Source: JADLHS01 sp964594985 (GTDB lineage Bacteria > Verrucomicrobiota > Verrucomicrobiia > Limisphaerales > JADLHS01). From it: a DNA stretch of 64,000 nucleotides. The notes below the pieces were generated by a model. The model did not search any database and was not told where the DNA came from. It worked only from the letters and a program-made list of their open reading frames with translations. The position numbers and the translations under genes are program-made. This document shows positions 26,304 through 34,829 of the stretch, piece by piece (the stretch's first letter is position 1; each line of letters opens with the position of its first letter). The stretch lies in contig CAZQNQ010000004.1 of assembly GCA_964594985.1 (NCBI GenBank), positions 186,001 to 250,000 on the forward strand, given 5' to 3'.

Positions 26304-27008
26304 TTACTTTTCTAAAACTTGTCGGGCTTCCTTCGGCACTTCGACTTTGGTGTTGCCGATGTCCTTGATTTCCGTGGTGCCGATGCGCGTCACGTCCTTT
26401 GTGCCGAACGGCAGGGAGAGTTCGGCGTTGATGGTGAGCGTGTATTTCTGTGGGAGTCCGTCTTTGAGCCAGAGTTGAAACTTGCCGGAAGCGTTTTTAG
26501 TATCCGGCGTCTTACCGCCCGGTCCAGGCCGAGCCTCCATTGACGACTGCAAATATGCCTTCGCCGAAGCGGTATCAAACGTGCCGGTGAATGAGTTATC
26601 GCCTGCCGATTTGATTTCGTTCAACTTCGCCGTGAGCGCAGCGAGTTCGTCTGGTGGAGTCTTGGTCGTTAACAAATCTAGGGCCGCCGGGTCTTTATCG
26701 CTGCCGAGGACAGTGACGCTTTTCCAGCCAGAACTGGTTTTCAAAACCCGTGCTTCACCCTTGGCGACTACGACATTTTTCCCAGCCTCGGATTTTAGCA
26801 TCACGAAGCCATTCGTGTCCGTCGTGCCGGTGATGGGGGCAATCTCGAACGGCGCACCCGGAAGTTCCGTTGTGACCGTCCATGTATAGTTTGATGCGTC
26901 ACGGAGTTTTTTGATCGCGTCAGATACGGCCTGCGGTGTTTGGGCCAGAGCCGACGAACAAATCATCAGCGCGATAATCGCTTGGAGATATTTTTGCATT
27001 AATTTCAT
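26304..27008 (-). CDS. Secreted protein of unknown function
   Basis: 234 residues from ATG 27008 (MKLMQKYLQ); the frame is open further upstream but a good signal peptide (IIALMICSSALAQ) begins only here. The mature protein starts QTPQAVSDAIKKLRDASNYT and has a beta-rich body (WTVTTELPGAPFEIAPI, YTLTINAELSLPFG), somewhat like lipoprotein-carrier or LolA-like half-barrels, but no motif confirms this. The end is KVEVPKEARQVLEK. It is the first gene of a possible operon with the barrel and kelch-repeat genes. Confidence 0.75.
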   Translation of the reverse strand: MKLMQKYLQAIIALMICSSALAQTPQAVSDAIKKLRDASNYTWTVTTELPGAPFEIAPITGTTDTNGFVMLKSEAGKNVVVAKGEARVLKTSSGWKSVTVLGSDKDPAALDLLTTKTPPDELAALTAKLNEIKSAGDNSFTGTFDTASAKAYLQSSMEARPGPGGKTPDTKNASGKFQLWLKDGLPQKYTLTINAELSLPFGTKDVTRIGTTEIKDIGNTKVEVPKEARQVLEK

Positions 27009-27124
27009 ATTCGGCATTTTCACAATGCGTGTTCCGCTCCGCCGAAACTGACTTCGTGTCAGTCGCGGTGCTGAACAAACTTCGCGGGCATAATTTGGTG
27101 TAGGTAGTGACCCAAATCGCATCG

Positions 27125-27176
27125 AATGTGACGAAGCCACGGGCTTTGGGATGAAGCCGCGTCGCGTGTGATGGAG
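27125..27176 (+). repeat. 52-bp intergenic repeat, copy A
   Basis: The stretch beginning AATGTGACGAAGCC and ending GTGATGGAG is about 90% identical (5 differences in 52) to 31500-31551, in the same orientation. Each copy sits in the short region between two divergent genes. It contains AAGCC-ACG-GGCTT, a small inverted repeat, and two GAYGAAGCC boxes. Confidence 0.75.
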
Positions 27177-27215
27177 GCCGCTCGACTTCAGCGTTCGTTT
27201 GCGTAAAATTCGGAT

Positions 27216-27977
27216 ATGGCCGCTGTAAAAAAGAAATCCAAAGCCGGGGTTAACCACACTCCAATGCTTAAACTTGGGAAGCCGCCAATCCTTAAGCCTG
27301 ATGTTTTTATCCTAGAGACATTGAACAAGGAGGACGAACGCGAACGACGATTTGAAGGCCGTGCACTTGCAGAATTACTGCACATGTCGGGAAAGAATCC
27401 CAAGTATCACTATTTTCAGGATGTGGGCGAGTTGCCTCACCTTGTCGGTCTGTTCTGTCAGTCAAAATACAGATTCTTGCATTTCTCCTCACATGGCTCG
27501 TTCGACAAAATTTTCACCACAAACGGCGAGATGACCTATGTGGAGTTCGCAAAGATTTTCAAAAGAAGTTTGCCACTGAAAAGAGCATTCTTCTCGGCTT
27601 GTGAGGTTGGAAACGACCTGTTCTCTGAAGTCCTTGCCGGGAGCAATGCCGGCGTTCAATCAATCGTTGCACCAGTTCAGAAAATCCGCTTTGACCACGC
27701 TGCGGTAATTTGGGGAGCACTTTATGTATCCTTGTTCACTGAGAATGACGAAACGATGAAACACGATCAAATCAAAGATCGTCTGGTCTCACTTCGGCAC
27801 TTGTTTCCAGTTGATTTTCATTTTTCAGGCTACCATCCAAACAAAGCCAACAAATGGGCCCACACCATCATTTCAAAGCAGAATAAACCGGCGAACATTC
27901 CTGTGCCCACTATCCCTATAGTCCCCGCCATTTTAATCGCGCCAGCGCCAGCGTCTTTGTCGCCATCAAATACCTGA
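27216..27977 (+). CDS. CHAT-like caspase-fold protease, stand-alone
   Basis: 253 residues, no signal peptide. It carries the two signature blocks of CHAT/caspase-fold peptidases: KYRFLHFSSHGSFD with catalytic His93, and KRAFFSACEVGN with catalytic Cys129, followed by GVQSIVAPVQKI and the AVIWGALY segment. The spacing of 36 residues between His and Cys is within the range of CHAT domains. Unlike most CHAT proteins there are no TPR, sensor or effector domains; the tail is Pro-rich (PANIPVPTIPIVPAIL). CHAT proteases act in several bacterial defence or cell-suicide systems, but no partner gene is evident here. It diverges from the secreted-protein gene at 27.0 kb across the 52-bp repeat. Confidence 0.72.
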   Translation: MAAVKKKSKAGVNHTPMLKLGKPPILKPDVFILETLNKEDERERRFEGRALAELLHMSGKNPKYHYFQDVGELPHLVGLFCQSKYRFLHFSSHGSFDKIFTTNGEMTYVEFAKIFKRSLPLKRAFFSACEVGNDLFSEVLAGSNAGVQSIVAPVQKIRFDHAAVIWGALYVSLFTENDETMKHDQIKDRLVSLRHLFPVDFHFSGYHPNKANKWAHTIISKQNKPANIPVPTIPIVPAILIAPAPASLSPSNT

Positions 27978-28182
27978 ACACAGCCACCTCGTCGTCACCG
28001 CCGCTGCTACCGTTAAGCAGGTCGAAGGACACGAGCACACCGGCAGTAACTGTTGGCGTCTTTATTTAGACACGTCCGAATTGCTCCCGGCTGTAGCGGC
28101 TTCATCTCGTTTTCACCCGGCTTCGTCACTTTCAGGCAAACCGGGAGCAATCCTTGGTTTTCATACTCCAGAGAAATGAATT

Positions 28183-28746
28183 ATGAAAACCGATTCCAAA
28201 ACCTGCGATGACTCCCGCGCCGCCGCCTTCAACGTGCTGATTATTTACGACGAGTTGCACTCGGCAAAATGTGCCAAGGAACTCTGCGACCGGCTCGAAC
28301 AACAGGCGAGTTCGGAGAACAAATTGAACCTTAAACTGTGGAGTCTGGCGGCCCTGAAAATGCCGGCACTCGCTACGACGGCAGCTTCCGACGGCAGGTT
28401 CGCCCCGTTGCTCATTGTAGCCGTCCACGGCGAAGCCCATCTGCCGCCGTGCGTAAAAAGCTGGATCAGTCGCTGGGGACGCGCGGCGCGCAGCTTCAGC
28501 GGTGGGCTCGTGGTGCAACTCCACGGCATAATCAGGATGAACGAGGAAGTATCTCCGGCTTTCCTGTGCTTGAGGCATATCGCACACGATGCCGGATTGG
28601 AGTTTTTTTCGGAGGTAATTGAACCCTCCACCGATGAACCCGATTACTCATTGGAAACCATCCATGAGCACGCCCGGATGAAGTCACCGCTGCTGGATGG
28701 AGGATTCCTCGCGTCTAAAGGCTCAAAGCTTCACCACCAGGAATGA
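28183..28746 (+). CDS. Hypothetical protein with Rossmann-like N-terminus
   Basis: 187 residues, no signal peptide. It opens with AFNVLIIYDELHSAKCAKEL, a beta-alpha unit like receiver, flavodoxin or TIR folds, followed by LLIVAVHGEAHLPPCVKSWI. The C-terminal half has no recognisable motif. There is no conserved phosphoacceptor Asp in the right place for a receiver. Start ATG 28183 follows CAGAGAAATGAATT. It is plausible as a real gene because of its length and codon use, but its role is unknown. Confidence 0.65.
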   Translation: MKTDSKTCDDSRAAAFNVLIIYDELHSAKCAKELCDRLEQQASSENKLNLKLWSLAALKMPALATTAASDGRFAPLLIVAVHGEAHLPPCVKSWISRWGRAARSFSGGLVVQLHGIIRMNEEVSPAFLCLRHIAHDAGLEFFSEVIEPSTDEPDYSLETIHEHARMKSPLLDGGFLASKGSKLHHQE

Positions 28747-28766
28747 CACCACACCGAGTGACCCAA

Positions 28767-29930
28767 TCATTTCTTGGCGTGGGAAATCATCTCCTCAAGC
28801 CGCTTTTGACAACGTTCCATCTGGTCGTGATCGGCCTGATTTAACGGCTCTTTTTTCGAGGCTTGAGCCGCCCGCAACAATTCGAGTGCCTTGCGCTGCT
28901 GTGCGACAGCCTTGTCCCACTCACCAGCACGGCTCAGGACATCGGCGTGGCAGTCGTAGAAATCGTAAAACGTGCCGGACTGTCCTGTCTGGGCGGCTGT
29001 CACGGAAGAGGCGATGGCAGCGGCAATCGCCTGCCAGTCCGCCTGCGTGAGCTTGCCAGGTTTGGGTGAAGTGGGGATCACGCGAAGGATGGACCACACC
29101 AGATCAGGATTGGCGCCAACCATTCCTTGTGGCCCGGTGAGGGTCTTGACGTAGGCAACGGCCCGGACGGCGTCGGTCCGCAACAGCGGTTGAAGCTTGA
29201 TGGACGGAAAGTCCGGGTGATTGGCCAGGCTCGGGGCCGCCTTTTCCGCCTGGTCCACGGCGGCGACCCACGCAGGATAATCCTGAGCGGCCTGCGCCTT
29301 GAAGACCGCTTCAATCGCCCGCTCCTCGCCTGCCTGCTTCTCGCGTGCGGCGGTGACACGATTCTTTTCTGCCGCGAGGTCCCAAGTGCCCGCAATGACT
29401 TTCTCCAGCACCAGGTCCAGTTCGTCTGGAAGCCCAATCCACGCGATTCTCCCCTCCTTGTTAACCACGAAGGCGGTGGGAATGCCCGGCTGCTGCGCGG
29501 CCTCCTGCCAATTCTTCGCCATGAAGCCCGCAACACCGTCAATGGCCACGTTGTAATCCATCTTGTCGCCCATCGACCTTACAAAGGGGGCGACGAGTTG
29601 ATTGATTCCAGCGTCCGTATTCTCCTTCGGTCGCTCCCAGATTGAAATCCCGAGGAACGTCACTTCGCCACTGTATTTCTTGGCCAGTTTCGTCAGATGC
29701 GGAATGCTCTTCTTGCATGGCACACACCACGTCGCCCAAAACTCGACGACATAAAACTTTCCTGTCTCCAAGGACGTAATGGGCGTGCCCTTAATCCAGC
29801 CGGCAACCTGAAGCGGGGGTGGCACGTCACCCAGGCCAAGCGTTGCCGCGGGCTGATTGGTCTGTGCGCCAGCTACACCAGCGAGAAGGCTTAAAAGGAT
29901 GGCGGGCCAAATGATCTTCATTCTCTTCAT
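28767..29930 (-). CDS. TlpA-like thioredoxin-fold protein with C-terminal helical region
   Basis: 387 residues from ATG 29930 (MKRMKIIW), giving signal peptide ILLSLLAGVAGAQ. The thioredoxin-like domain (about 35-190) has the redox motif in FWATWCVPCKKS (Cys-Val-Pro-Cys) and the cis-Pro of GIPTAFVV, as in TlpA/ResA proteins that reduce disulfides outside the cytoplasm. The remaining 190 residues are Ala/Gln/Glu-rich helices (TAAREKQAGEERAIEAVF, KALELLRAAQASKKEPLNQA) with TPR-like look. It faces the plus-strand gene ending at 28746. Substrate unknown. Confidence 0.87.
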   Translation of the reverse strand: MKRMKIIWPAILLSLLAGVAGAQTNQPAATLGLGDVPPPLQVAGWIKGTPITSLETGKFYVVEFWATWCVPCKKSIPHLTKLAKKYSGEVTFLGISIWERPKENTDAGINQLVAPFVRSMGDKMDYNVAIDGVAGFMAKNWQEAAQQPGIPTAFVVNKEGRIAWIGLPDELDLVLEKVIAGTWDLAAEKNRVTAAREKQAGEERAIEAVFKAQAAQDYPAWVAAVDQAEKAAPSLANHPDFPSIKLQPLLRTDAVRAVAYVKTLTGPQGMVGANPDLVWSILRVIPTSPKPGKLTQADWQAIAAAIASSVTAAQTGQSGTFYDFYDCHADVLSRAGEWDKAVAQQRKALELLRAAQASKKEPLNQADHDQMERCQKRLEEMISHAKK

Positions 29931-30139
29931 AAGTTGCTTCGCAGAATAGAGGCAACCACCCAATCCAACCATGCACAGCTTGCACTACTAAATGATTGTT
30001 TTCCACACGTCGGAATGACTCGCCATTTAGTCAGTTGGGCCGGAAACTTGTTAGCCCGGTTGCAATTGTCTTCGGCAAAACCTTCATGATAGGAAGTGAG
30101 ACAAGACGCGTCCGCTGAGCGTGCTTGTGCGTGAAGCGG

Positions 30140-31459
30140 TTACTTCGTTTGCACCGCGAGGCCGGAACGAACCGTCGCTTCGGCCTCTCTCGGTTTCGCC
30201 GAGTTTTTTTCGGAGTATCCTGCTGCTATGCCGCTCGCTAGAGCGGTTGCGGCTGACGTGCCCGATACGAGATAGCTATTGCCGTTAAACTCGACAATCA
30301 CCGAACCGGGCGCTCCAACATCTACGAACTCACCGTAGTTGGCATACGAGGCGATTTTCCCATCAAAGTCCGTCGCTGTGACGGCGATTACTTCGGTGTA
30401 GGCGGCTGGATAGGTCGGCGTGGTCACTGACTCGTTTCCAGCCGCCCCTAGGAAGATGATACCCTGTGAATGGCCGTCCTGAATTACCTGATGCAGCAGA
30501 CCACTATCACCGTCGCTTCCGAGGCTGAGGTTGATGATGTTCGCTCCGTTCTCAATCGCTTTCGTGATTCCTTCGGCGACTTGAAAAGTCGTTGTGGACG
30601 ACTGCGCTCCATATACATCCACAGGAAGAATCTTCATGCTCGAACTCGCCCGATCATCGAGTGCGAGCGAAAGCCCTTGGACAATGCTCGCAGCCATCGA
30701 AGTTCCGTGATTGAGTGAATCCTCATTGGCCTGGCCTACTCCGACTGAGATTCCCGGCAACAAATAGTCGTCCACCGCCGTTCCTTGCAACTGAACGGCG
30801 GAATCCACCAACCCGACGACAATCTGTCCGTCAGTCTGTTTCGCATTGACGCGAAGACTTTGCTTTACGCCCATCTTCTCTTCGGACACGCCTTCGGGGG
30901 CGGGCATTTCCATGCGATAATCTGCATCCGCCGTTCCCATTGCGGGATTCGCGTCGAGATAGGCTTGCGCAGCTTCCGCACTTTCTGCATTGGTAAATCT
31001 CAGCCGGTGAGAGTTGTGATTGTCCAAACTACTGACGACTTCAACTTTGGTGTTGAGCAGTTCCAGTAATTCCTTGATGTCAGCGTCGGCTGGGAGCGCG
31101 ACAACCAGTTCATTCGCGATGCGACTCTTTGCGTTGGCGCGCTTTGCTTTTGCGGCCTCGTTGCGTGACAAGTCAGATTCGCTCGTCATAGGCCAATTCG
31201 CGTTGCGAGGCGATCTTTGCCTCCAATGGCCAGCCTCATATTCACGCGATAAACGCTCTTCGGAGGACGACGATAAACCCGCCAGAGAACTTTGCTGTGT
31301 TTCCGTAACGCCAGTATCGCGTTGCCAAACTTTAATTAGTCCGAGCACGCAGAAACCAAGTAGCAATAGCACTACTAGCTTAAGCTTTGATGGCCTGTCG
31401 ATCTTCACCGGAATAGCTTTCGGTTGCCGCCTCGTGGTCTCGGATCGATTTCTCATCAT
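30140..31459 (-). CDS. Membrane-anchored subtilisin-like (S8) serine protease
   Basis: 439 residues from ATG 31459 (MMRNRSET). One membrane helix near residue 23-43 (LKLVVLLLLGFCVLGLIKVW) is followed by a linker and a propeptide-like region. The S8 catalytic residues are visible in order: Asp in VVGLVDSAVQ, His in SLNHGTSMAA, the oxyanion Asn in IIFLGAAGNES, and Ser in LVSGTSAATAL. The subtilase therefore acts outside the cytoplasm. The Asp block reads DSA instead of the common DTG/DSG. It diverges from the plus-strand gene at 31.6 kb across the second 52-bp repeat. Target unknown. Confidence 0.87.
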   Translation of the reverse strand: MMRNRSETTRRQPKAIPVKIDRPSKLKLVVLLLLGFCVLGLIKVWQRDTGVTETQQSSLAGLSSSSEERLSREYEAGHWRQRSPRNANWPMTSESDLSRNEAAKAKRANAKSRIANELVVALPADADIKELLELLNTKVEVVSSLDNHNSHRLRFTNAESAEAAQAYLDANPAMGTADADYRMEMPAPEGVSEEKMGVKQSLRVNAKQTDGQIVVGLVDSAVQLQGTAVDDYLLPGISVGVGQANEDSLNHGTSMAASIVQGLSLALDDRASSSMKILPVDVYGAQSSTTTFQVAEGITKAIENGANIINLSLGSDGDSGLLHQVIQDGHSQGIIFLGAAGNESVTTPTYPAAYTEVIAVTATDFDGKIASYANYGEFVDVGAPGSVIVEFNGNSYLVSGTSAATALASGIAAGYSEKNSAKPREAEATVRSGLAVQTK

Positions 31460-31499
31460 AGCTGACACAATTTGTTCTTCAGGGTGGCAGGTCGAATGG

Positions 31500-31551
31500 A
31501 ATGTGACGAAGCCCCGGGATTTGAGATGAAGCCACGTCGCGCGTGATGGAG
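31500..31551 (+). repeat. 52-bp intergenic repeat, copy B
   Basis: Second copy of the element at 27125-27176 (5 differences in 52 bases, same orientation). It lies between the subtilase gene and the plus-strand hypothetical gene. The GGGCTT arm of the small inverted repeat is changed to GGGATT here. Confidence 0.75.
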
Positions 31552-31632
31552 TCTGCGCCAACCTCGCCTGCTTTGGACTCGACCGGATTGTTTTCAGGCG
31601 AGATACTCACCCGAATCCAAATCACTACAATT

Positions 31633-32247
31633 ATGGCCGACGCACAGGAACTTAAACCGGAAGAACTGTTTGCTCGTTGGGTAATTGCACCGCTAAATGC
31701 GTTGCGCCCGATCTCCAATAGCGACGGCGCTTTCGTCGCCCTCGGAATGGCATTTTCTCTCTACGAACGTTACATAAAATCATCATTGGAACGTGCCGGA
31801 CGAAAGGAAACCCCGGACGAATTCCGCGCATTTGGAGCAAACGATTTGTCCGTTGATGTCGAGACGTTCAAACGATTTTGGGAAATGTATCGCGACGGGA
31901 TTCAACATTCGCTGCAACCAAAGCGCTACACAAGCAATGGAATTCGCTGGGGATGGGAGATTAGTGCCGCCCACTCTAAATCACCAAAAATCATCGAGCC
32001 GGAAAAAGACCTGCGAATTATTTTGATCGAGCCTTGGGGTTTCATTGACCATGTTCTTGAGCGTTTCAAGGCAATGCCGGAACTCATAGATATGAAGGAC
32101 TCGTGGAAGTTCGGGAAAATCGCGCCTAGTGCTTACGCAGAAGTCAAAACTGAGATTACATGGTCTGCTCCTCCCGCACAAAGCGTGAAACAATCAACAC
32201 CACCACCCGACATGGGGACTGGAATCTGCCCTCCTAGTGTGAAGTGA
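31633..32247 (+). CDS. Hypothetical cytoplasmic protein
   Basis: 204 residues from ATG 31633 (MADAQELKPEELF); an in-frame ATG at 31543 lies inside the 52-bp repeat and is less likely. No signal peptide. Features: GAFVALGMAFSLYERYIKSS, FKRFWEMYRDGIQHSLQP and LRIILIEPWGFIDHVLERF; the end is Pro/Thr-rich. No known family. Codon use looks normal for the window. It converges with the SUKH-type gene. Confidence 0.6.
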   Translation: MADAQELKPEELFARWVIAPLNALRPISNSDGAFVALGMAFSLYERYIKSSLERAGRKETPDEFRAFGANDLSVDVETFKRFWEMYRDGIQHSLQPKRYTSNGIRWGWEISAAHSKSPKIIEPEKDLRIILIEPWGFIDHVLERFKAMPELIDMKDSWKFGKIAPSAYAEVKTEITWSAPPAQSVKQSTPPPDMGTGICPPSVK

Positions 32248-32343
32248 TGAATCTGACATCGTTAACATTCGCCCACAATCTTCCGCCGAAGAGGGGCAAA
32301 GAATTTTGAATCACCGTCGCAGCGCACCGGTTAGGTGTCTTCG

Positions 32344-32961
32344 TCATTTATCCACGAACTTAAATTGAATCTTTGCCCCGTCCGGCAGTTTTGAAATCTG
32401 TCCTGCGACGTGCGCCAAAAAGGAAAGCCGCTCCAAAGCTGGAACGGCTTTAAGCTGGACGCCGGCTCCCGACTCCGCCATGCAAAAGAAAGGATTAGCA
32501 TCCAGCAACTCGCCCGGACTGATAAAGCGACCTTGCTCACGTTGAAACTGAATCAGCGGATGCAGGGAGAGATACTCGATTGGACTTTTCTGCGCCTTAT
32601 CAAGAAAATCAAAAAGGCCCACTTCCAAGCTCGATAGCTGTCCCGTCTCCGCTGCCAACTGGTGAATAACCCCGTCCCGCAGAACAAACTGGTCGCCCAT
32701 ACAATCCTCTGCGAAGGGAACATCTTCGGGACGAATGACGGGATAAAGCGAGGACAACGCAAGCTCTCCCTCCCAAACCTTTCGTAACGAATGCCACTCT
32801 GGTCCAACACAAGCACCGCGAAGATGAAGCCCGCCATCAAACATAATGAATCCGTTCACCTCGGCGAGCAGTTGCCGCAAATCTTGCGGAAGCCTGGCAA
32901 GAATTTCCGAGTCGTTTATTGGCGGACCTTGGAAGGTAATATATTTTGGATTGAGATTCAT
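32344..32961 (-). CDS. SUKH/SMI1-KNR4 family protein
   Basis: 205 residues, cytoplasmic. The SMI1/KNR4 pattern is seen in INDSEILARLPQDLRQLLAE, then NGFIMFDGGLHLRG and DCMGDQFVLRDGVIHQLAAE, with a final FDFLDKAQKSPIEYLSLHP. SUKH proteins often neutralise polymorphic toxins (immunity proteins), but many are of unknown role; no toxin gene adjoins. Directly after the stop is ACCTAAC, and an attC-like hairpin lies just upstream, so the gene may have travelled as a cassette. Confidence 0.7.
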   Translation of the reverse strand: MNLNPKYITFQGPPINDSEILARLPQDLRQLLAEVNGFIMFDGGLHLRGACVGPEWHSLRKVWEGELALSSLYPVIRPEDVPFAEDCMGDQFVLRDGVIHQLAAETGQLSSLEVGLFDFLDKAQKSPIEYLSLHPLIQFQREQGRFISPGELLDANPFFCMAESGAGVQLKAVPALERLSFLAHVAGQISKLPDGAKIQFKFVDK

Positions 32962-33003
32962 GGCACAATTTGAAGCTTAACATCAACGGCGTAGCCCGCG
33001 TCA

Positions 33004-33051
33004 GCCCAACGGCCAACGCCCACTGGCGTTGGCTTTAGCGATTTGTTAGGC
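33004..33051 (-). repeat. attC-like inverted repeat between two small genes
   Basis: Read on the minus strand the 48 bases begin GCCTAAC (RYYYAAC box) and end GTTGGGC (GTTRRRY box), with an inner perfect 9-bp inverted repeat GCCAACGCC / GGCGTTGGC around a 4-base loop. This is the layout of integron attC sites, but the spacers beside the outer boxes are unequal and the element is shorter than the usual 57 bases or more. It could be a decayed attC or an unrelated hairpin. Confidence 0.45.
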
Positions 33052-33058
33052 TGCGTCG

Positions 33059-33451
33059 TCATCTTTTCTCTACCGGCACTGCTTCAACAATCTCTCCAAT
33101 CTTCTGCAACAAATCTGCCAAAGCCGAAAGCAACCGGCAGCCTTCTGGCAACTGCGACATCAGAAAGATGGACTCTCGGTGTCCATCCCCGCGCATAATC
33201 GATACGATCAGCTCTTCAAAGTGTGGCGATGTCGTCATCAAGTGCTGCTGCTGGGTCAACTCCGTCGGGATGTCAAAGAATCGGCTGTGCTCGGGTATGT
33301 GAAAATCTTTCGGTAAAGACCAACATGCCCACTCTCTCATCAACACCTCGCCAACTATTCTCCCATCCTCATGCACGAGAACCGTCCAATGCGGCGATGG
33401 CTTGGGACTGTCCTTCCTCAAGTCACCATTGTGGAGTATGCGGAGATACAT
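33059..33451 (-). CDS. Hypothetical protein, cassette-like small gene
   Basis: 130 residues, no signal peptide or membrane segment: MYLRILHNGDLRKDSPKP, HEDGRIVGEVLMREWACWSL, LEELIVSIMRGDGHRESIF-like core and LLSALADLLQKIGEIVEAV. No family recognised. On its own strand GTTAGGC lies four bases before the ATG and GCCTAAC about 7 bases after the stop, which is how genes in integron cassettes are usually framed. Confidence 0.6.
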   Translation of the reverse strand: MYLRILHNGDLRKDSPKPSPHWTVLVHEDGRIVGEVLMREWACWSLPKDFHIPEHSRFFDIPTELTQQQHLMTTSPHFEELIVSIMRGDGHRESIFLMSQLPEGCRLLSALADLLQKIGEIVEAVPVEKR

Positions 33452-33566
33452 GGCAGCCTAACAGATGTTCGACCGCAGGTTGAGGCAATCCACAGTTTGC
33501 ATGGCAAGATGGTATTAAGTGCTCAAATTTACAGCAACAGACGTCTGCGGCTTCAACCGTGTTGTA

Positions 33567-34829
33567 TTACTCGTGTCGTAAGGCCTCCAGCGGGTCGAGC
33601 TTGGCGGCGCGGTGCGCGGGGAGCAAACCGGCAACCAGTCCAATGAAGATTGCAAATGAAATTGCACCAATTGCCAGCAGTGGTGTGACTAAGAAAAACT
33701 GTCCGTGAAGTGGCTGTTCCCGGTGGCGTGAGATAATTTCAATCGCCTCATTTAGTCCCAGTCCAAGCAGCCAGGCAAACAGTAGTCCGATTACGCCACC
33801 GATCATCCCGATGAAGCCGGCTTCCAACATGAACATCTGGCGAATTTCGCGACGTGACGCGCCCATTGCCTTGAGAATTCCGATTTCGCGCGTGCGTTCG
33901 TAAATCGCCATAACCATTGTGTTCGCGATACCAATGGTTGCCACCAGCAAGGCAATGCTGCCGATCAGTGTGAACATCAAAGTCACTACGGTCAAAATAC
34001 GGTTGGCGGCCGTAACGAATACTTCCAATGACTGCACTTGAAAACCATCACGCCGCAGTTCCGCTGACAACGTGTTTGCACGCTTCACGTCCGCTGCGCG
34101 GATGGTCACAGAGTCGTAACCTTCGCGCTCCAGAGTGTTGGTCGAATTAAACCACCAGTTCTTCATCGCGATGCGGTCGGTCAATGACACCTGAATCGTA
34201 GCCGACCGTTCCTGGGAAATTCCCTGCACGCGCAAAGTAAAATTCTGCGTTTCACCGCGCGGTGTGCGCAAAATCGTTTCTACGTTTTGCCCGATCACGC
34301 GGGTGAAATCGTTGCTTGAAAAGCCGACGGCACGCACCGCGCCCTGACTCAAGATGATGCCGCCCTCCTCGGAAAGCTCCAGCGAACCGGCAACGGCCTG
34401 TGGTAATTCTTGGAAGAATACCGGAGGTCGAAAACTAACGCCGCCGCTCATGCGGACGGTTTGATTTGTTCCGTTCCAGTTCAGTTCCAAACCGACCGAA
34501 CCGGGCAGATTGATTTCAGGAAGCACTTTGACAACGCCGGGCAACGCTTTCCAGTTGCTGACATCCTGCGCCGTGATGGGCTTTTTTCGGGATGAAGAAC
34601 CAAACGGAGGAAAATCGCCGCGCCGTCCGCCCGATGAATTCACCGTCAGGCGATCCAAACCGATGGATTCAAACTGACGATTGATTTGCTGCCGTACTCC
34701 GGTGGCTAGCGAAACCATGAGCACGATAGTCACCGTGCCAACCAGCACACCCAACGATGCGAGTGCGGACCGTAGCTTGCGACGACCCACATTGGAAAGG
34801 GCGGCACGGACTTGGTCTTTAACCGTCAT
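33567..34829 (-). CDS. MacB-like ABC transporter permease (second system)
   Basis: 420 residues starting MTVKDQVRAALSNVGRRKLR. FtsX/MacB layout: first helix (SALASLGVLVGTVTIVLMVS), a long periplasmic domain and three helices at the end with ERTREIGILKAMGASRREI and the end PAHRAAKLDPLEALRHE. Start overlaps the ATPase stop by four bases (ATGA). Unlike the operon at 16-21 kb there is no adaptor or outer-membrane channel here, so a lipoprotein-release or extracellular-signal role, as in other FtsX-type pairs, is as likely as drug efflux. It is the last gene of the long run that begins with the sigma factor. Confidence 0.9.
   Translation of the reverse strand: MTVKDQVRAALSNVGRRKLRSALASLGVLVGTVTIVLMVSLATGVRQQINRQFESIGLDRLTVNSSGGRRGDFPPFGSSSRKKPITAQDVSNWKALPGVVKVLPEINLPGSVGLELNWNGTNQTVRMSGGVSFRPPVFFQELPQAVAGSLELSEEGGIILSQGAVRAVGFSSNDFTRVIGQNVETILRTPRGETQNFTLRVQGISQERSATIQVSLTDRIAMKNWWFNSTNTLEREGYDSVTIRAADVKRANTLSAELRRDGFQVQSLEVFVTAANRILTVVTLMFTLIGSIALLVATIGIANTMVMAIYERTREIGILKAMGASRREIRQMFMLEAGFIGMIGGVIGLLFAWLLGLGLNEAIEIISRHREQPLHGQFFLVTPLLAIGAISFAIFIGLVAGLLPAHRAAKLDPLEALRHE

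Noticed and set aside
32248..32340. A second attC-like site behind the SUKH gene
   Set aside because: ACCTAAC is present but the matching GTTRRRY box is not (GTTAACG), and no inner stem was found.
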